64,000 nt of DNA from Cryobacterium glucosi (GTDB lineage Bacteria > Actinomycetota > Actinomycetes > Actinomycetales > Microbacteriaceae): contig NZ_SOFS01000019.1 in the NCBI RefSeq assembly GCF_004402235.1, forward strand, positions 372,001 through 436,000. The letters are read 5' to 3'. This document shows positions 35,979 through 44,852 of this stretch, one piece after another. The notes beneath the pieces were generated by a model. The model was not told the origin of the DNA. It was given only the letters and a program-made list of their open reading frames with translations, and did no database searches. Every line of letters begins with the position of its first letter. Positions within the stretch are counted from its first letter, which is position 1. The position numbers and the translations under genes were made by a program.

Positions 35979-37424
35979 TCAGGCGGCGGGGATGATTCCC
36001 GTGGCGACGAGCTTCGCGTACCAGAGGGCACTGTCCTTGGGGGTGCGCACCTCGGTGTCGTAGTCCACGTAGACGATGCCGAACCGCATCGAGTAGCCAT
36101 AGGCCCACTCGAAGTTGTCCATGAACGACCAGACCTGGTACCCGCGCAGGTCGACGCCGCGCGCGAGGGCCCGGTGTGCGGCGGTGAAGTGCCGCTGCAG
36201 GTAGTCGGTGCGCAGCGGGTCGTGCACGGCGGGGCCGTCCGCTTCCTGCACGAGGGTGTCCGGGAAGGCTGCGCCGTTCTCGGTGATCATGAGCGGCTGG
36301 TCCGGGAATTCCTCGCTGAGCGACACGAGCAGTTCCTCGAGGCCCGCGGGCTCGATGTTCCAGCCCATATCGGTGTACGGGCCGGCCTGCTGCACGAATT
36401 CTACCCGGTCGGCGCCGGGCCAGGGAGAGCCGGCGGCGTCCTTGTGGCCGTCGGCGCTCTGGCGCGGGGCCTCGCCGTCCCAGAGCCGCACTCGCGTGGT
36501 CGAGTAGTAGTTGACGCCGAGCACGTCGATCGGCTGGTGGATGATCTCGGTGTCGCCGGGCCGCACGAAGGACCAGTCGGTGATCGCTGCGGTGTCGGCG
36601 AGGACATCCGCCGGGTACTCGCCCTTCAGCAACGGGCCGAGGAAGACCCGGTTGCCGAGGCCGTCGATCTGCCGAACGGCCTCTGGCCCACCGGGGCCCT
36701 CGCCTCGCACGACGTGCAGGTTGAGCGTGATCGAGAAGTCCGGTTCGTTCGTGACGACCTTCCGGAGTTCCGTGATCGCGAGCCCGTGCGCGAGGTTGAG
36801 GTGGTGGACCGCGGTCAACGCCTCCGCACCGTCGGTTCGACCGGGCGCGTGCGCCCCGGAGCCGTAGCCCAGGTACGCGGAGCACCACGGCTCGTTGAGC
36901 GTCGTCCAGGTGTCGATCCGGTCGCCGAGAGCCGCGCCCATGATCCGCGCGTACTCGGCGAACGCGTACGCGGTCTCGCGGTTGGTCCAGCCGCCCTCGT
37001 CCTCCAGGGCCTGCGGGAGGTCCCAGTGGTAGAGCGTCGCGATCGGACGAATGCCGCGCTCGAGCAGCCCGTCGACGAGCCGCTCGTAGAACGCGAGGCC
37101 CTTCTCGTTGACCGGGCCGCGGCCGGTGGGCTGGATCCGGGACCACGAGATCGAGAACCGGTACGCGTGCAGGCCCAGCCGCTGCATCAGGTCGAGGTCT
37201 TCCTCGAGGTGGTGATAGTGGTCGCTCGCCTTGTCGCCGGTGTCACCGTTCAGGATCGCGCCGGGCGTGTGGCTGAAGGTGTCCCAGATCGACGGGCCGC
37301 GGCCATCCTCATCGAAGGCACCCTCGATCTGGTACGCGGCCGTCGCCGAACCGAACACGAATCCGGCGGGGAACTCCAGCCCCGAGTCGCGGTAGTCCGG
37401 GTTGCCCTGGCGGGAATCGGTCAT
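35979..37424 (-). CDS. Beta-glucosidase, glycoside hydrolase family 1
   Basis: A cytoplasmic GH1 enzyme of 481 residues cleaving terminal beta-glucosyl units. The N-terminal signature is [20 protein letters not shown], the acid/base Glu is in [10 protein letters not shown] (E178) and the nucleophile in MITENGAAF (E382). Length fits bacterial beta-glucosidases. The ATG overlaps the stop of the alpha-xylosidase gene (ATGA). After xylose removal from xyloglucan oligosaccharides by that enzyme, this one would trim the exposed glucose, giving stepwise degradation. Confidence 0.94.
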   Translation of the reverse strand: MTDSRQGNPDYRDSGLEFPAGFVFGSATAAYQIEGAFDEDGRGPSIWDTFSHTPGAILNGDTGDKASDHYHHLEEDLDLMQRLGLHAYRFSISWSRIQPTGRGPVNEKGLAFYERLVDGLLERGIRPIATLYHWDLPQALEDEGGWTNRETAYAFAEYARIMGAALGDRIDTWTTLNEPWCSAYLGYGSGAHAPGRTDGAEALTAVHHLNLAHGLAITELRKVVTNEPDFSITLNLHVVRGEGPGGPEAVRQIDGLGNRVFLGPLLKGEYPADVLADTAAITDWSFVRPGDTEIIHQPIDVLGVNYYSTTRVRLWDGEAPRQSADGHKDAAGSPWPGADRVEFVQQAGPYTDMGWNIEPAGLEELLVSLSEEFPDQPLMITENGAAFPDTLVQEADGPAVHDPLRTDYLQRHFTAAHRALARGVDLRGYQVWSFMDNFEWAYGYSMRFGIVYVDYDTEVRTPKDSALWYAKLVATGIIPAA

Positions 37425-39775
37425 GAGAGGGTGGCCTTTCGATTCGCGGATGCTGAGGTGTCGCCTCCCGCGCGCCTGGCGCGGAACGCGGCGTCCGAGT
37501 CACTCTGCACCGTGACCCCGTCGCCGTCTTCCACAATCGTAAAGGTCACGACGGAATCGCCGAGCGGATCCGACACGAGCACGGTCCTGGTGGCGTCGCC
37601 GCCGGGATAGACCGTGATCAGGACGTCATCGGTGTAGTCGTAGTCCGGCCGGTCGTCCCTGGCGCCCGTCGCGAGCACAGCACCCTCCCGCACCCACAAC
37701 GGAATACTGTCGAACGTGTGGGTCTCGCGGCGCCAGGCCGGTCCGGCCGCGGTCTCGCCGGTCAGGTAGTTCGTCCACGTCCCGGCGGGGAGGTAGTACG
37801 ACACGTCGCCGGCCTCGCTGAAGACGGGAGCGACGAGCAGGTCGTGGCCGAGCAGGTACTGGCGGTCGAGATAGTCGACCGCGGGGTCGCCGGCGAATTC
37901 GATCTGCATCGGTCGCATGAAGGGGATGCCGGTGCGGTGCGCCTCGAGGCCGACCTGGTACAGGTAGGGCATCAGCGAGAGCTTGAGCTTCGTGAAGCGA
38001 CGGGTGACGTCGACGGCGCTCTGGCCCGGTTCCTCCGTGCCGTCGTCGAAGAGCCACGGCACCCGGTAGCTCGTGGAGCCGTGCAGGCGGGAGTGGCTCG
38101 ACATCAGGCCGAAGGCGAGCCAGCGCTTGAGCACGGCCGCATTGGGCATGCCCTCGAAGCCGCCGATGTCGTGGCTCCAGAACCCGAAGCCCGAGAGGGC
38201 GAGCGAGAGCCCGCCGCGCAGCGTCTCCGCCATCGACTCGTAGCTCGAGGAGTTGTCCCCGCCCCAGTGCACCGGCTGCTTCTGGCCGCCGACGGTCGCG
38301 GATCGCGCGAACAGAACGGCGTCGCCGACGCCGTGGTGCTCCTGGAGCACCTCGAACACGGCGGCGTTGTAGAGCTGGGTGTACCAGTTGTGCATCCGCT
38401 CCGGGCTTGAACCGTCGTGCCAGACCACGTCGAGCGGGATCCGCTCGCCGAAGTCGGTCTTGATGGCGTCGACGCCCTGGTCGAGCAGGTGCCGCAGCTT
38501 GCCCTGGAACCAGGTGACGGCATCCGGGTTGGTGAAGTCGACGAGGCCCATGCCTGCCTGCCAGAAGTCCCACTGCCAGACGGAGCCGTCAACCCTCTTC
38601 ACGAGGTAGCCGGCCGCCTGGGCCTCGGCGAAGATCGGGGCGCGCTGGGCGATGTACGGGTTGATCCAGGCGCTCACGTGCAGGTTCTTGCCGTGCAGGC
38701 GGGCGAGCATCCCCTCGGGGTCCGGGAACACCCGCGGGTCCCACTCGAAGTCGGTCCAGTTGAATTCGCGCATCCAGAAGCAGTCGAAGTGGAAGACCGA
38801 GAGCGGCAGGTCGCGTTCGGCCATGCCGTCGATGAAGGAGTTGACCGTCGCCTCGTCGTACTGGGTCGTGAACGAGGTCGACAACCAGAGGCCGTACGAC
38901 CAGGCCGGCACCTGGGCCGGGCGCCCGGTCAGCTCCGTGTAGCGGCCGAGCACGTCCTTGGGCGTCGGCCCGTAGATCACGAAGTATTCGAGGTACTCTC
39001 CGGCGACGGAGAACTGCACCTGTTCGACCGACTCGGTGCCGACCTCGAAGGAGACGTGCTCTGCGTGGTTGACGAGCACGCCGTAGCCCCGGTTGGTGAG
39101 GTAGAACGGGATGTTCTTGTAGGACTGCTCGCTCGAGGTGCCGCCGTCGGCGTTCCAGATGTCGATGGTCTGGCCGTTCTTCACGAGAGGGCCGAAGCGT
39201 TCGCCGAGACCGTAGACGAGTTCGCCGACGCCGAGCCCGAGCCGCGCGTGCACGTAAGCGGATGCGGCGGCGAGCCCGGTCTCCGTGACGCCGGAGACCC
39301 CGGTGGGTTCCGCCGCGATCGGCGCGCCGTCGGCGAGCTGCAGGTAGCCGATCGATTTCGGCCCGCTCTCGGTCAGGGTGCGCCCGTCGGCCTCGAAGCG
39401 GAGGCTCCAGGGGCTCCCCCTGTCGATGCGCGCGGTCAGGGGGCCGCTCGTGACCGTCCCACCGTCCGCGTCGACGGACACGATGCCGCTGCCGGTGACG
39501 GCGCCGTCGAGCTCGAACCCGGGCTCCGTGGCTCCGCCGGTGTTCTTGGCCACCCGCACCCGGATCACGCCGGGCAGCGGGGAGGACAGCGTCACCGAGA
39601 GCAGGGCACGGTTGAGCACGTCGCCGCGGTGGGCGATGACCTTGGTGGGGGCGTCGATCCGCAGTGCGTTGCCGTCACCCGTCGCGCAGGGCACGACCTC
39701 GAGGTCGTACGCCTCCTGCGCATAGAGCGGCGTGACGCCGGGTCGCACGTGCCAGAATCCATCGGTGAACTTCAT
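37421..39775 (-). CDS. yicI: Alpha-xylosidase, glycoside hydrolase family 31 (YicI type)
   Basis: A 784-residue GH31 enzyme that removes alpha-linked xylose from xyloglucan oligosaccharides or isoprimeverose. The nucleophile Asp is in [11 protein letters not shown] (D441) and the acid/base Asp in [13 protein letters not shown] (D507). The specificity block DCFWM near residue 331 and the Lys before the nucleophile (K439) match YicI-type alpha-xylosidases and not alpha-glucosidases. No signal peptide is seen. The ATG shares one base with the TAA of the upstream permease gene (TAATG), and its stop overlaps the GH1 start. Confidence 0.94.
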   Translation of the reverse strand: MKFTDGFWHVRPGVTPLYAQEAYDLEVVPCATGDGNALRIDAPTKVIAHRGDVLNRALLSVTLSSPLPGVIRVRVAKNTGGATEPGFELDGAVTGSGIVSVDADGGTVTSGPLTARIDRGSPWSLRFEADGRTLTESGPKSIGYLQLADGAPIAAEPTGVSGVTETGLAAASAYVHARLGLGVGELVYGLGERFGPLVKNGQTIDIWNADGGTSSEQSYKNIPFYLTNRGYGVLVNHAEHVSFEVGTESVEQVQFSVAGEYLEYFVIYGPTPKDVLGRYTELTGRPAQVPAWSYGLWLSTSFTTQYDEATVNSFIDGMAERDLPLSVFHFDCFWMREFNWTDFEWDPRVFPDPEGMLARLHGKNLHVSAWINPYIAQRAPIFAEAQAAGYLVKRVDGSVWQWDFWQAGMGLVDFTNPDAVTWFQGKLRHLLDQGVDAIKTDFGERIPLDVVWHDGSSPERMHNWYTQLYNAAVFEVLQEHHGVGDAVLFARSATVGGQKQPVHWGGDNSSSYESMAETLRGGLSLALSGFGFWSHDIGGFEGMPNAAVLKRWLAFGLMSSHSRLHGSTSYRVPWLFDDGTEEPGQSAVDVTRRFTKLKLSLMPYLYQVGLEAHRTGIPFMRPMQIEFAGDPAVDYLDRQYLLGHDLLVAPVFSEAGDVSYYLPAGTWTNYLTGETAAGPAWRRETHTFDSIPLWVREGAVLATGARDDRPDYDYTDDVLITVYPGGDATRTVLVSDPLGDSVVTFTIVEDGDGVTVQSDSDAAFRARRAGGDTSASANRKATLS

Positions 39776-40683
39776 TACTTGACTGCTCCTGCGGTAATGC
39801 CACGCGTCAGCGTGCGCTGGAAGATGAGGAAGAAGACGAGCGTCGGCAGCAGGCCGAGCAATGCGGATGCGCTCGTGGTGGTGACGTCCATCAGGCGATC
39901 GCCCTGCAGCACGCTGATCGCGACCGGGACCGTCTGGTTCGCGTTGCTGACCAGGAACGTCAACGGGATCAGGAATTCGTTCCAGGTCCAGATGAAGAAG
40001 AAGATCAGGAGCACCGCGAGGGTCGACCGGCTGATCGGGTAGACGACGCGCCAGAGGATCTGCCAGCGGCTCGCGCCGTCGAGGGAGGCCGCCTCGAGGA
40101 GTTCCTTCGGGAAGGTTCCGTAGACGCTCGACAGCAGGTAGGTGCCGAAGGCGCTCTGGATGACCGTGAAGATGATGATGACGGCCCAGATGTTGTCGTA
40201 GAGGCCGACCTGCTTGAACATGAAGTAGAGCGGGTAGAGCAGGGCCTCCTGCGGCACCATGTTGGCGAGCAGGATGAGGACGACGATCCAGGTCCGACCG
40301 CGGATGCGGCCGATCCCGATCGCGTAGGCGTTGAACATCGACAGCAGCACGGCGGCCACGGCGACGACACTCGAGATGACGACGCTGTTCCAGAGCTTCT
40401 CCGGGAAGTTGACCCTGGTCCAGAAGTTGATGATGCCGTCGAAGTAGAGGTTGCTCGGCAGGGCAAGGGGGCCGGAGCTGTTGTAGTCGGCCGGAGACTT
40501 GAAGGAGTTGATCACGATCATCACGAACGGGATCGCGATGAACAGGCCGATGATGATGGCGATGAACAGGATGACCCAGTCGCCGGTGGTCTTGCGGGTG
40601 TGCACCTTGGGCAGCTTGAGCGGCTTGGGTTCCGGGGCGCCGGAATCGCGGCGGGGACGGATCTTGTCGGTCAGGGTAGTCAT
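39775..40683 (-). CDS. Sugar ABC transporter permease, MalG type (xyloglucan operon)
   Basis: A 302-residue membrane permease of a CUT1 importer. The N-terminal 30 residues are basic and cytoplasmic; the first membrane segment follows (WVILFIAIIIGLFIAIPFVM). The EAA loop reads EAASLDGASRWQILWRVVYPIS. The gene lies 2 nt after the MalF-type gene and overlaps the alpha-xylosidase gene by one base. The likely substrate is a xyloglucan-derived oligosaccharide, from the linked GH31 and GH1 enzymes. Confidence 0.92.
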   Translation of the reverse strand: MTTLTDKIRPRRDSGAPEPKPLKLPKVHTRKTTGDWVILFIAIIIGLFIAIPFVMIVINSFKSPADYNSSGPLALPSNLYFDGIINFWTRVNFPEKLWNSVVISSVVAVAAVLLSMFNAYAIGIGRIRGRTWIVVLILLANMVPQEALLYPLYFMFKQVGLYDNIWAVIIIFTVIQSAFGTYLLSSVYGTFPKELLEAASLDGASRWQILWRVVYPISRSTLAVLLIFFFIWTWNEFLIPLTFLVSNANQTVPVAISVLQGDRLMDVTTTSASALLGLLPTLVFFLIFQRTLTRGITAGAVK

Positions 40684-40685
40684 GG

Positions 40686-41693
40686 CTAGCGCTCCTCGTC
40701 CTGGCGCTCGAGCCGGGTCTGGAAAGTGATGAAGATGATCGCGACGATGGCGACCACGACGGTCAGGGCGGTTGCGATCGTTGCGCCGTAGCCGACCTGC
40801 TGGTTCTGGAAGAACTCGCTGTAGGAGTAGTAGCTCGGCACCATGGTCGATGTGCCCGGCCCGCCGCGGGTCAGTGCGTAGATCGGGCCGAACACCTTGA
40901 GGGCTGCGATCGTGCAGGTCAGGGTCACGACGAAGATCTCCGGGCGGATGATGCCGACGGTGATGGCGCGGAACCGCTGGAACCAGTTGGCGCCGTCGAG
41001 CTCCGCAGCCTCGTAGAGTTCCGGGTCGACGCGCTGGAGGGCGGCCATGAAGATCACGATCGGGTAGCCGAGCTGGACCCAGATCATGATGACCATGATG
41101 CAGGCCATCGCGGTGTCCGGGCTGCCGAGCCAGTTGTGTTCGAGGCCGCTGAGTCCGATGGCGCCGAGCACCTGGTTGAGGGCACCTTTCTCCGGGCGGA
41201 GGATCCAGCCGATCACGATCGCCGCGATCACGGTCGGCAGGATCTGCGGGAGGTAGTAGGTGGCGCGGAGGAAGCTTGCGATCTTGCCGCCGAACTTCTT
41301 GCCGACGAGGTCGAAGAGCATGGCCGCGAGCACGAGGCCGAGCAGGGTCGGGACGACGACCATGGCCACGATCATGGCGATCGAGTTCCCGAACGAGGTC
41401 CAGAACACGTCGTCGCCGAAGAGCTTGGTCCAGTTGTCCAGGCCGATCCAGACCGGAGGCTTGATACCGCGGTACTTGGTGAAGGTCAGGAAGAAGTTCC
41501 AGCCCAGCGGAACCAGGACGATGATGGTGAGCAGGAGCAGGCCCGGCACCAGGTAGAGCCAGAAACCCTTGCCGCCCGCACCGGGGATGAGGCTCTGCAC
41601 GGGTGCGCGGCGAACGCGCTTGCCCGCAGGCTTGCCCGGCCGGGGCGGGTGCGATTCGGTTGTCTCAGTGGCCAGCGGGGCTGTCATAACCAT
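40686..41693 (-). CDS. Sugar ABC transporter permease, MalF type (xyloglucan operon)
   Basis: A 335-residue permease pairing with the next gene's product. The hydrophobic core starts WLYLVPGLLLLTIIVLVPLG, and the EAA loop is EAAELDGANWFQRFRAITVG. The ATG at 41693 has GAAAGG 7 nt upstream; a second ATG at 41687 is also possible. The open frame extends far upstream but only as a shadow of the binding-protein gene. It is preceded by two stem-loops that separate it from that gene. Confidence 0.92.
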   Translation of the reverse strand: MVMTAPLATETTESHPPRPGKPAGKRVRRAPVQSLIPGAGGKGFWLYLVPGLLLLTIIVLVPLGWNFFLTFTKYRGIKPPVWIGLDNWTKLFGDDVFWTSFGNSIAMIVAMVVVPTLLGLVLAAMLFDLVGKKFGGKIASFLRATYYLPQILPTVIAAIVIGWILRPEKGALNQVLGAIGLSGLEHNWLGSPDTAMACIMVIMIWVQLGYPIVIFMAALQRVDPELYEAAELDGANWFQRFRAITVGIIRPEIFVVTLTCTIAALKVFGPIYALTRGGPGTSTMVPSYYSYSEFFQNQQVGYGATIATALTVVVAIVAIIFITFQTRLERQDEER

Positions 41694-41720
41694 CGCCTTG
41701 CCTTTCTTCAGTTCAGGGGT

Positions 41721-41756
41721 CTGCCGCGCAGCCACGACGCCGGGCCTGCGCGGCAG
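41721..41756 (-). terminator. Second stem-loop after the binding-protein gene
   Basis: An 11-bp inverted repeat (CTGCCGCGCAG / CTGCGCGGCAG) with a 14-nt loop, located between a stronger hairpin and the MalF-type start. The two hairpins in series suggest transcript attenuation or protection of the upstream mRNA. Confidence 0.5.
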
Positions 41757-41768
41757 GAAGAGGGGGGT

Positions 41769-41797
41769 GCGGGTCGCGCCGGGGAGGCGCGACCCGC
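41769..41797 (-). terminator. First stem-loop after the binding-protein gene
   Basis: A perfect 12-bp inverted repeat (GCGGGTCGCGCC / GGCGCGACCCGC) with the loop GGGGA, only 7 nt past the stop codon of the binding protein. It is very GC-rich and followed by a C-run, not a T-run. Confidence 0.6.
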
Positions 41798-41803
41798 GGC
41801 GGA

Positions 41804-43132
41804 CTACTTCTTGATGTCCTTGATGCCGTCGTTGTATTCGGTGCCGAGTTCGGTCAGGACGTCCTTGGACGACTTGGTGCCGTTCATGAGCTCCTGCAGG
41901 CCGGCGTTCAGCTGGTCGTAGAAGGTCGGGGTGGGCCAGTCGGGGTAGAAGCCGATGCCGTCGCGCGCGGTGAGCGTGTTGAAGTTGGCAATCAGTTCCT
42001 GGCTCTTCGGGTCCGTGATGTCCGAGGCGTTCGCGGCGACGGGGACGCCACCGTTGTTGCCGATCAGGGCCTGGATCTCCGGGCGCATCGTGATGTCGAT
42101 GAATGCGGCGGCGAGGTCCTTGTTCTTGGCCTTCTCGGGGACGACCCACATGTTTCCGCTGGATCCGGGAGACATCGTGGCGCCGGGGTAGAGGAAGGTG
42201 CCGAAATCGAAGCCCTTGATCTCTGTCGTGAAGCGGTTGTACCACCAGCTGCCGGAGAAGAAGATCGGGTTCGTCCCAGCGATGAACGCGGTGCCGGCAT
42301 CCTCTGCCTTGGTCCCGGTGGCGTCCTTGGAGATGTAGCCCTTGTCGGTCCAGTCCTTGATGGTGTTGGTCGCGTAGGTCAGTTCCTTGCCCTGCCAGTC
42401 GACGTCACCGGTGTAGAGCTGGTAGTCGTTGACGAAGCTGCGGTCTGCCTTGGTCAGCGCAAGCTGGTACCAGAGCTGGCCGAGCGGGTACTCGGCTGCC
42501 GACTCCGCCAGCGGGGTGATCCCGGCGTCCTTGAAGGTTTTCAGTGCGGCTTCGAACTCGGCCTGCGTGGTCGGGATCGCGACGTTGTACTTCGCGAACA
42601 TGTCCTTGTTGTAATAGGCCTCGACGAATTCGCCGTAGTTCGGAACGCCGTACCAGGAGCCGGAGCCCATGATGCCGTTTTCGTCATACTTGGCGGTGGT
42701 CTGCAGGGAGGGGGCGAGCTTCGCGTCCCAGCCGTACTGGCTGACGTAGTCGTCGAGGTTGCTGAGCAGCCCCTGGCTTGCGAGCAGGCCGGCGGTGGCG
42801 TTGCCCTTGTTGTACTCGAGGATGTCGGGGGCCTGGTCGGAGTTGAGGACCTGGCTCGCGGTCGAACGGATCTGCTCGAAGCTCTTCGCTTCGAACTTCA
42901 CCTTCGCGCCGGTCTCCTTCTCGAAGACCTTGATCGCCTCGTTCCAGGCGATTCCCATCGCACTGGTATCGGACTCGAAGTCCCAGAGCGTCAGGGTCTT
43001 CCCCGTGCCGTCGACGGGGCCAGCCGAGCTGGCGCTCGTGGATCCGCCGGTTGAACCGCTTGCGCAGCCGGTCAAGAGTGCCGCTGCTGCCGTCATTGCG
43101 ACGACAGCGAGGGCGCGCTTTCCTAATCTCAC
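41804..43132 (-). CDS. Sugar ABC transporter substrate-binding lipoprotein (xyloglucan operon)
   Basis: A family 1 solute-binding lipoprotein of 442 residues. The lipobox is LLTGC near residue 23, with a Gly/Ser linker after it. The mature part begins KTLTLWDFESDTSAMGIAWN and includes VPNYGEFVEAYYNKDMFAKY and PIFFSGSWWYN. AAGGAGG lies 6 nt before the GTG start, an almost ideal site that points to high expression. It heads the operon with two permeases, GH31 and GH1. Upstream lie two LacI-type sites and one XylR-type site. Confidence 0.93.
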   Translation of the reverse strand: MRLGKRALAVVAMTAAAALLTGCASGSTGGSTSASSAGPVDGTGKTLTLWDFESDTSAMGIAWNEAIKVFEKETGAKVKFEAKSFEQIRSTASQVLNSDQAPDILEYNKGNATAGLLASQGLLSNLDDYVSQYGWDAKLAPSLQTTAKYDENGIMGSGSWYGVPNYGEFVEAYYNKDMFAKYNVAIPTTQAEFEAALKTFKDAGITPLAESAAEYPLGQLWYQLALTKADRSFVNDYQLYTGDVDWQGKELTYATNTIKDWTDKGYISKDATGTKAEDAGTAFIAGTNPIFFSGSWWYNRFTTEIKGFDFGTFLYPGATMSPGSSGNMWVVPEKAKNKDLAAAFIDITMRPEIQALIGNNGGVPVAANASDITDPKSQELIANFNTLTARDGIGFYPDWPTPTFYDQLNAGLQELMNGTKSSKDVLTELGTEYNDGIKDIKK

Positions 43133-43197
43133 TTTCTACCTCCTTGTAGTGGCGACACCGATTCCTGTCGCCGATGACGACCCGAGCGCGAGCGAAT

Positions 43198-43210
43198 CGA
43201 AACGCTTCGA
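43198..43210. promoter_or_regulatory. LacI-type operator, copy 1
   Basis: CGAAACGCTTCGA, part of the 14-bp near-palindrome TCGAAACGCTTCGA, about 65 bp upstream of the xyloglucan binding-protein start. An identical 13-mer lies 36 bp away. The central CG fits a LacI-family operator; the cognate regulator is not known. Confidence 0.7.
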
Positions 43211-43233
43211 TAATTGCTGTGCTTATCGCCCGC

Positions 43234-43246
43234 CGAAACGCTTCGA
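43234..43246. promoter_or_regulatory. LacI-type operator, copy 2
   Basis: An exact repeat of CGAAACGCTTCGA, 36 bp from copy 1. The spacing is close to the 35 bp between the two operators upstream of the arabinogalactan operon and suits binding on a similar face of the helix. Confidence 0.7.
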
Positions 43247-43295
43247 CAGTGGGTCGCTTTGAAGCATAGGGGCCTGCGGATGCGGGCACAAGTTG

Positions 43296-43316
43296 TTTGT
43301 TGATATTCGCAACATA
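43296..43316. promoter_or_regulatory. Candidate XylR (ROK) operator upstream of the xyloglucan operon
   Basis: TTTGTT, 8 bp, CAACATA. Read on the other strand it is TATGTT, 8 bp, CAACAAA, identical in half-sites and spacing to the xylA site. It lies beyond the two LacI-type sites, about 165 bp from the start codon. Confidence 0.65.
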
Positions 43317-43365
43317 TCCGCGTCGCGCGAGCATCCGGCCCGGCCGCGATCCCCCGGATCCTCCA

Positions 43366-43426
43366 CCTGAGGTGTCGCATATCGAGGTTCACACGCGGGT
43401 TGAACATCGATATGCGACACCTCAGG
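43366..43426. repeat. Perfect 20-bp inverted repeat
   Basis: Arms at 43366-43385 and 43407-43426 (CCTGAGGTGTCGCATATCGA and its complement) with a 21-nt loop, starting 4 nt after the diguanylate cyclase stop. A shorter related string, CGACACCTGAG, occurs inside the element in xylB. It may be a terminator or another palindromic repeat type. Confidence 0.8.
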
Positions 43427-43430
43427 GACG

Positions 43431-44714
43431 TCATCGACGACCGACGGCGGCGCGGCGCACCCGCGCACGGAGAGCGCGCCGCGGGGTACCCGGCTTCATC
43501 CGGTACATGTCGGCGTCCGCCCGCGCGAACAGATCCTCCGCGCTCGCGCCGGGGGCCCCGATGGCCACGCCGATGCTGGCCCGGACGGCGAGCGTGAGGT
43601 CTCCGATCGGGAACACGGGGCGCATCCGCTCGGTGATGCGCTCGACGAGGGCGGACGCCTCGGGAATCCCGCCGGTGATCAGGATGACGAATTCATCTCC
43701 GCCGAGGCGCGCGACGAGGTCGCTGGGCCGGACTACGGCACTCAGTCGCTCGGCGACCAGGCAGAGCACGGTGTCGCCGACGGCGTGACCATGCCGGTCG
43801 TTGATGGACTTGAAGTCGTCGAGGTCGCAGTAGACCAGCGCCACCTCACCGGACTCCCGGCCGACGGCCTCCTCGAGGGCCGAAATGAACTGCCGGCGAT
43901 TGGCCAGGCCGGTCAGGTCGTCGTGGTTCGCGGCCCTGTCGAGCTGGCGCTCTGCGTGGACGAGTCCCGTGATGTCGCGCGACACACTCAGGTATTGCGT
44001 GACGCGGCCCTCGACGTTGCGCTTGAACGGGGTGAGTCCGCGCTCGACCCACAGGCTGCGCCCGTCGGCGGTCACCATCCGGTGCCGGCAGTGCACGACC
44101 TCGTGATCGAGGGCCAGCCGCACTCGCTCCTGGGCAGCGCGGTAGATGCCCCGGTCTTCGCTTGGAACGGCGCGGTCCCGCTCCGCGGGATCCGACAGGC
44201 CCTCGACGCTGTAGCCGTAGGTCTCGCTCAGGGACTTCGACGCCCAGAGAAGCTTCTCCTCGTCAAGGTCGAACACCGTGATCAGGTCGGGGGTGGTCTC
44301 GAGGACGGCGTTCTGGAATTCGAGCACTTCCCCGAGACGTTGCTGCGCCGCCATCCGCTCGGAGACGTCGGCAACCTGCACGAAGAAGCCTCCGGCGATG
44401 TCGGGCTGGTAGTCGACCTGCAGGTGGCGCGTCACGCCACCGGCGTCGACGAGGGTCCGGTCGAAATGCTGCGGGATTCCGTCGAGTGCACCACGCACCA
44501 TGGGAAAGTTGCTCGCGTAGAGCTCGGCGCCGAGCACCTCGCTGATATGCCGGCCGCGCATTGCCGCGGCGTCGCCGCCGAGCAGCATGCCGTACGCGGT
44601 GTTGGCGAGGTCGCAACGGAGGTCGTTGTTCCAGTGCCCGATCAGGGCGGGGATCCGGTCGATTGCGGTTCGCAGGAGGTCCCGTTCTGCCACGAGTGCC
44701 TCGTAGTCGTCCAT
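43431..44714 (-). CDS. Diguanylate cyclase with two PAS domains
   Basis: A soluble signalling enzyme of 427 residues that makes cyclic di-GMP. Two PAS-type sensor domains occupy about residues 12-125 and 133-250, the second with its PAC motif ending YLSVSRDITG. The GGDEF domain starts DDLTGLANRRQF and has the active-site motif GGDEF at about 338-342. RPSD at 329-332, five residues before it, is the product-inhibition I-site. No EAL domain or membrane segment is present. The ATG at 44714 was preferred over a GTG six bases upstream because AAAGG is then correctly spaced. Its link with the sugar genes is unclear. Confidence 0.9.
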   Translation of the reverse strand: MDDYEALVAERDLLRTAIDRIPALIGHWNNDLRCDLANTAYGMLLGGDAAAMRGRHISEVLGAELYASNFPMVRGALDGIPQHFDRTLVDAGGVTRHLQVDYQPDIAGGFFVQVADVSERMAAQQRLGEVLEFQNAVLETTPDLITVFDLDEEKLLWASKSLSETYGYSVEGLSDPAERDRAVPSEDRGIYRAAQERVRLALDHEVVHCRHRMVTADGRSLWVERGLTPFKRNVEGRVTQYLSVSRDITGLVHAERQLDRAANHDDLTGLANRRQFISALEEAVGRESGEVALVYCDLDDFKSINDRHGHAVGDTVLCLVAERLSAVVRPSDLVARLGGDEFVILITGGIPEASALVERITERMRPVFPIGDLTLAVRASIGVAIGAPGASAEDLFARADADMYRMKPGTPRRALRARVRRAAVGRR

Positions 44715-44852
44715 CGTCACCTTTGCCCGAGGAATGCGACCACGGGAACCCGTCGAAGCTCCCCCACTTGGAGGGTACAGGTCCCGGAGCGTTCCCCACC
44801 GTTCCCGGAGAAGATCCGGTGGTGGGACCCGGCTTCCCGGGTCGGGAGCGGG

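Noticed and set aside
44826-44843. 7-bp hairpin GACCCGG/CCGGGTC as terminator of the LacI gene at 44853
   Set aside because: It is short, lacks a T-run and lies in the divergent promoter side of the diguanylate cyclase gene; the evidence is too weak to list.
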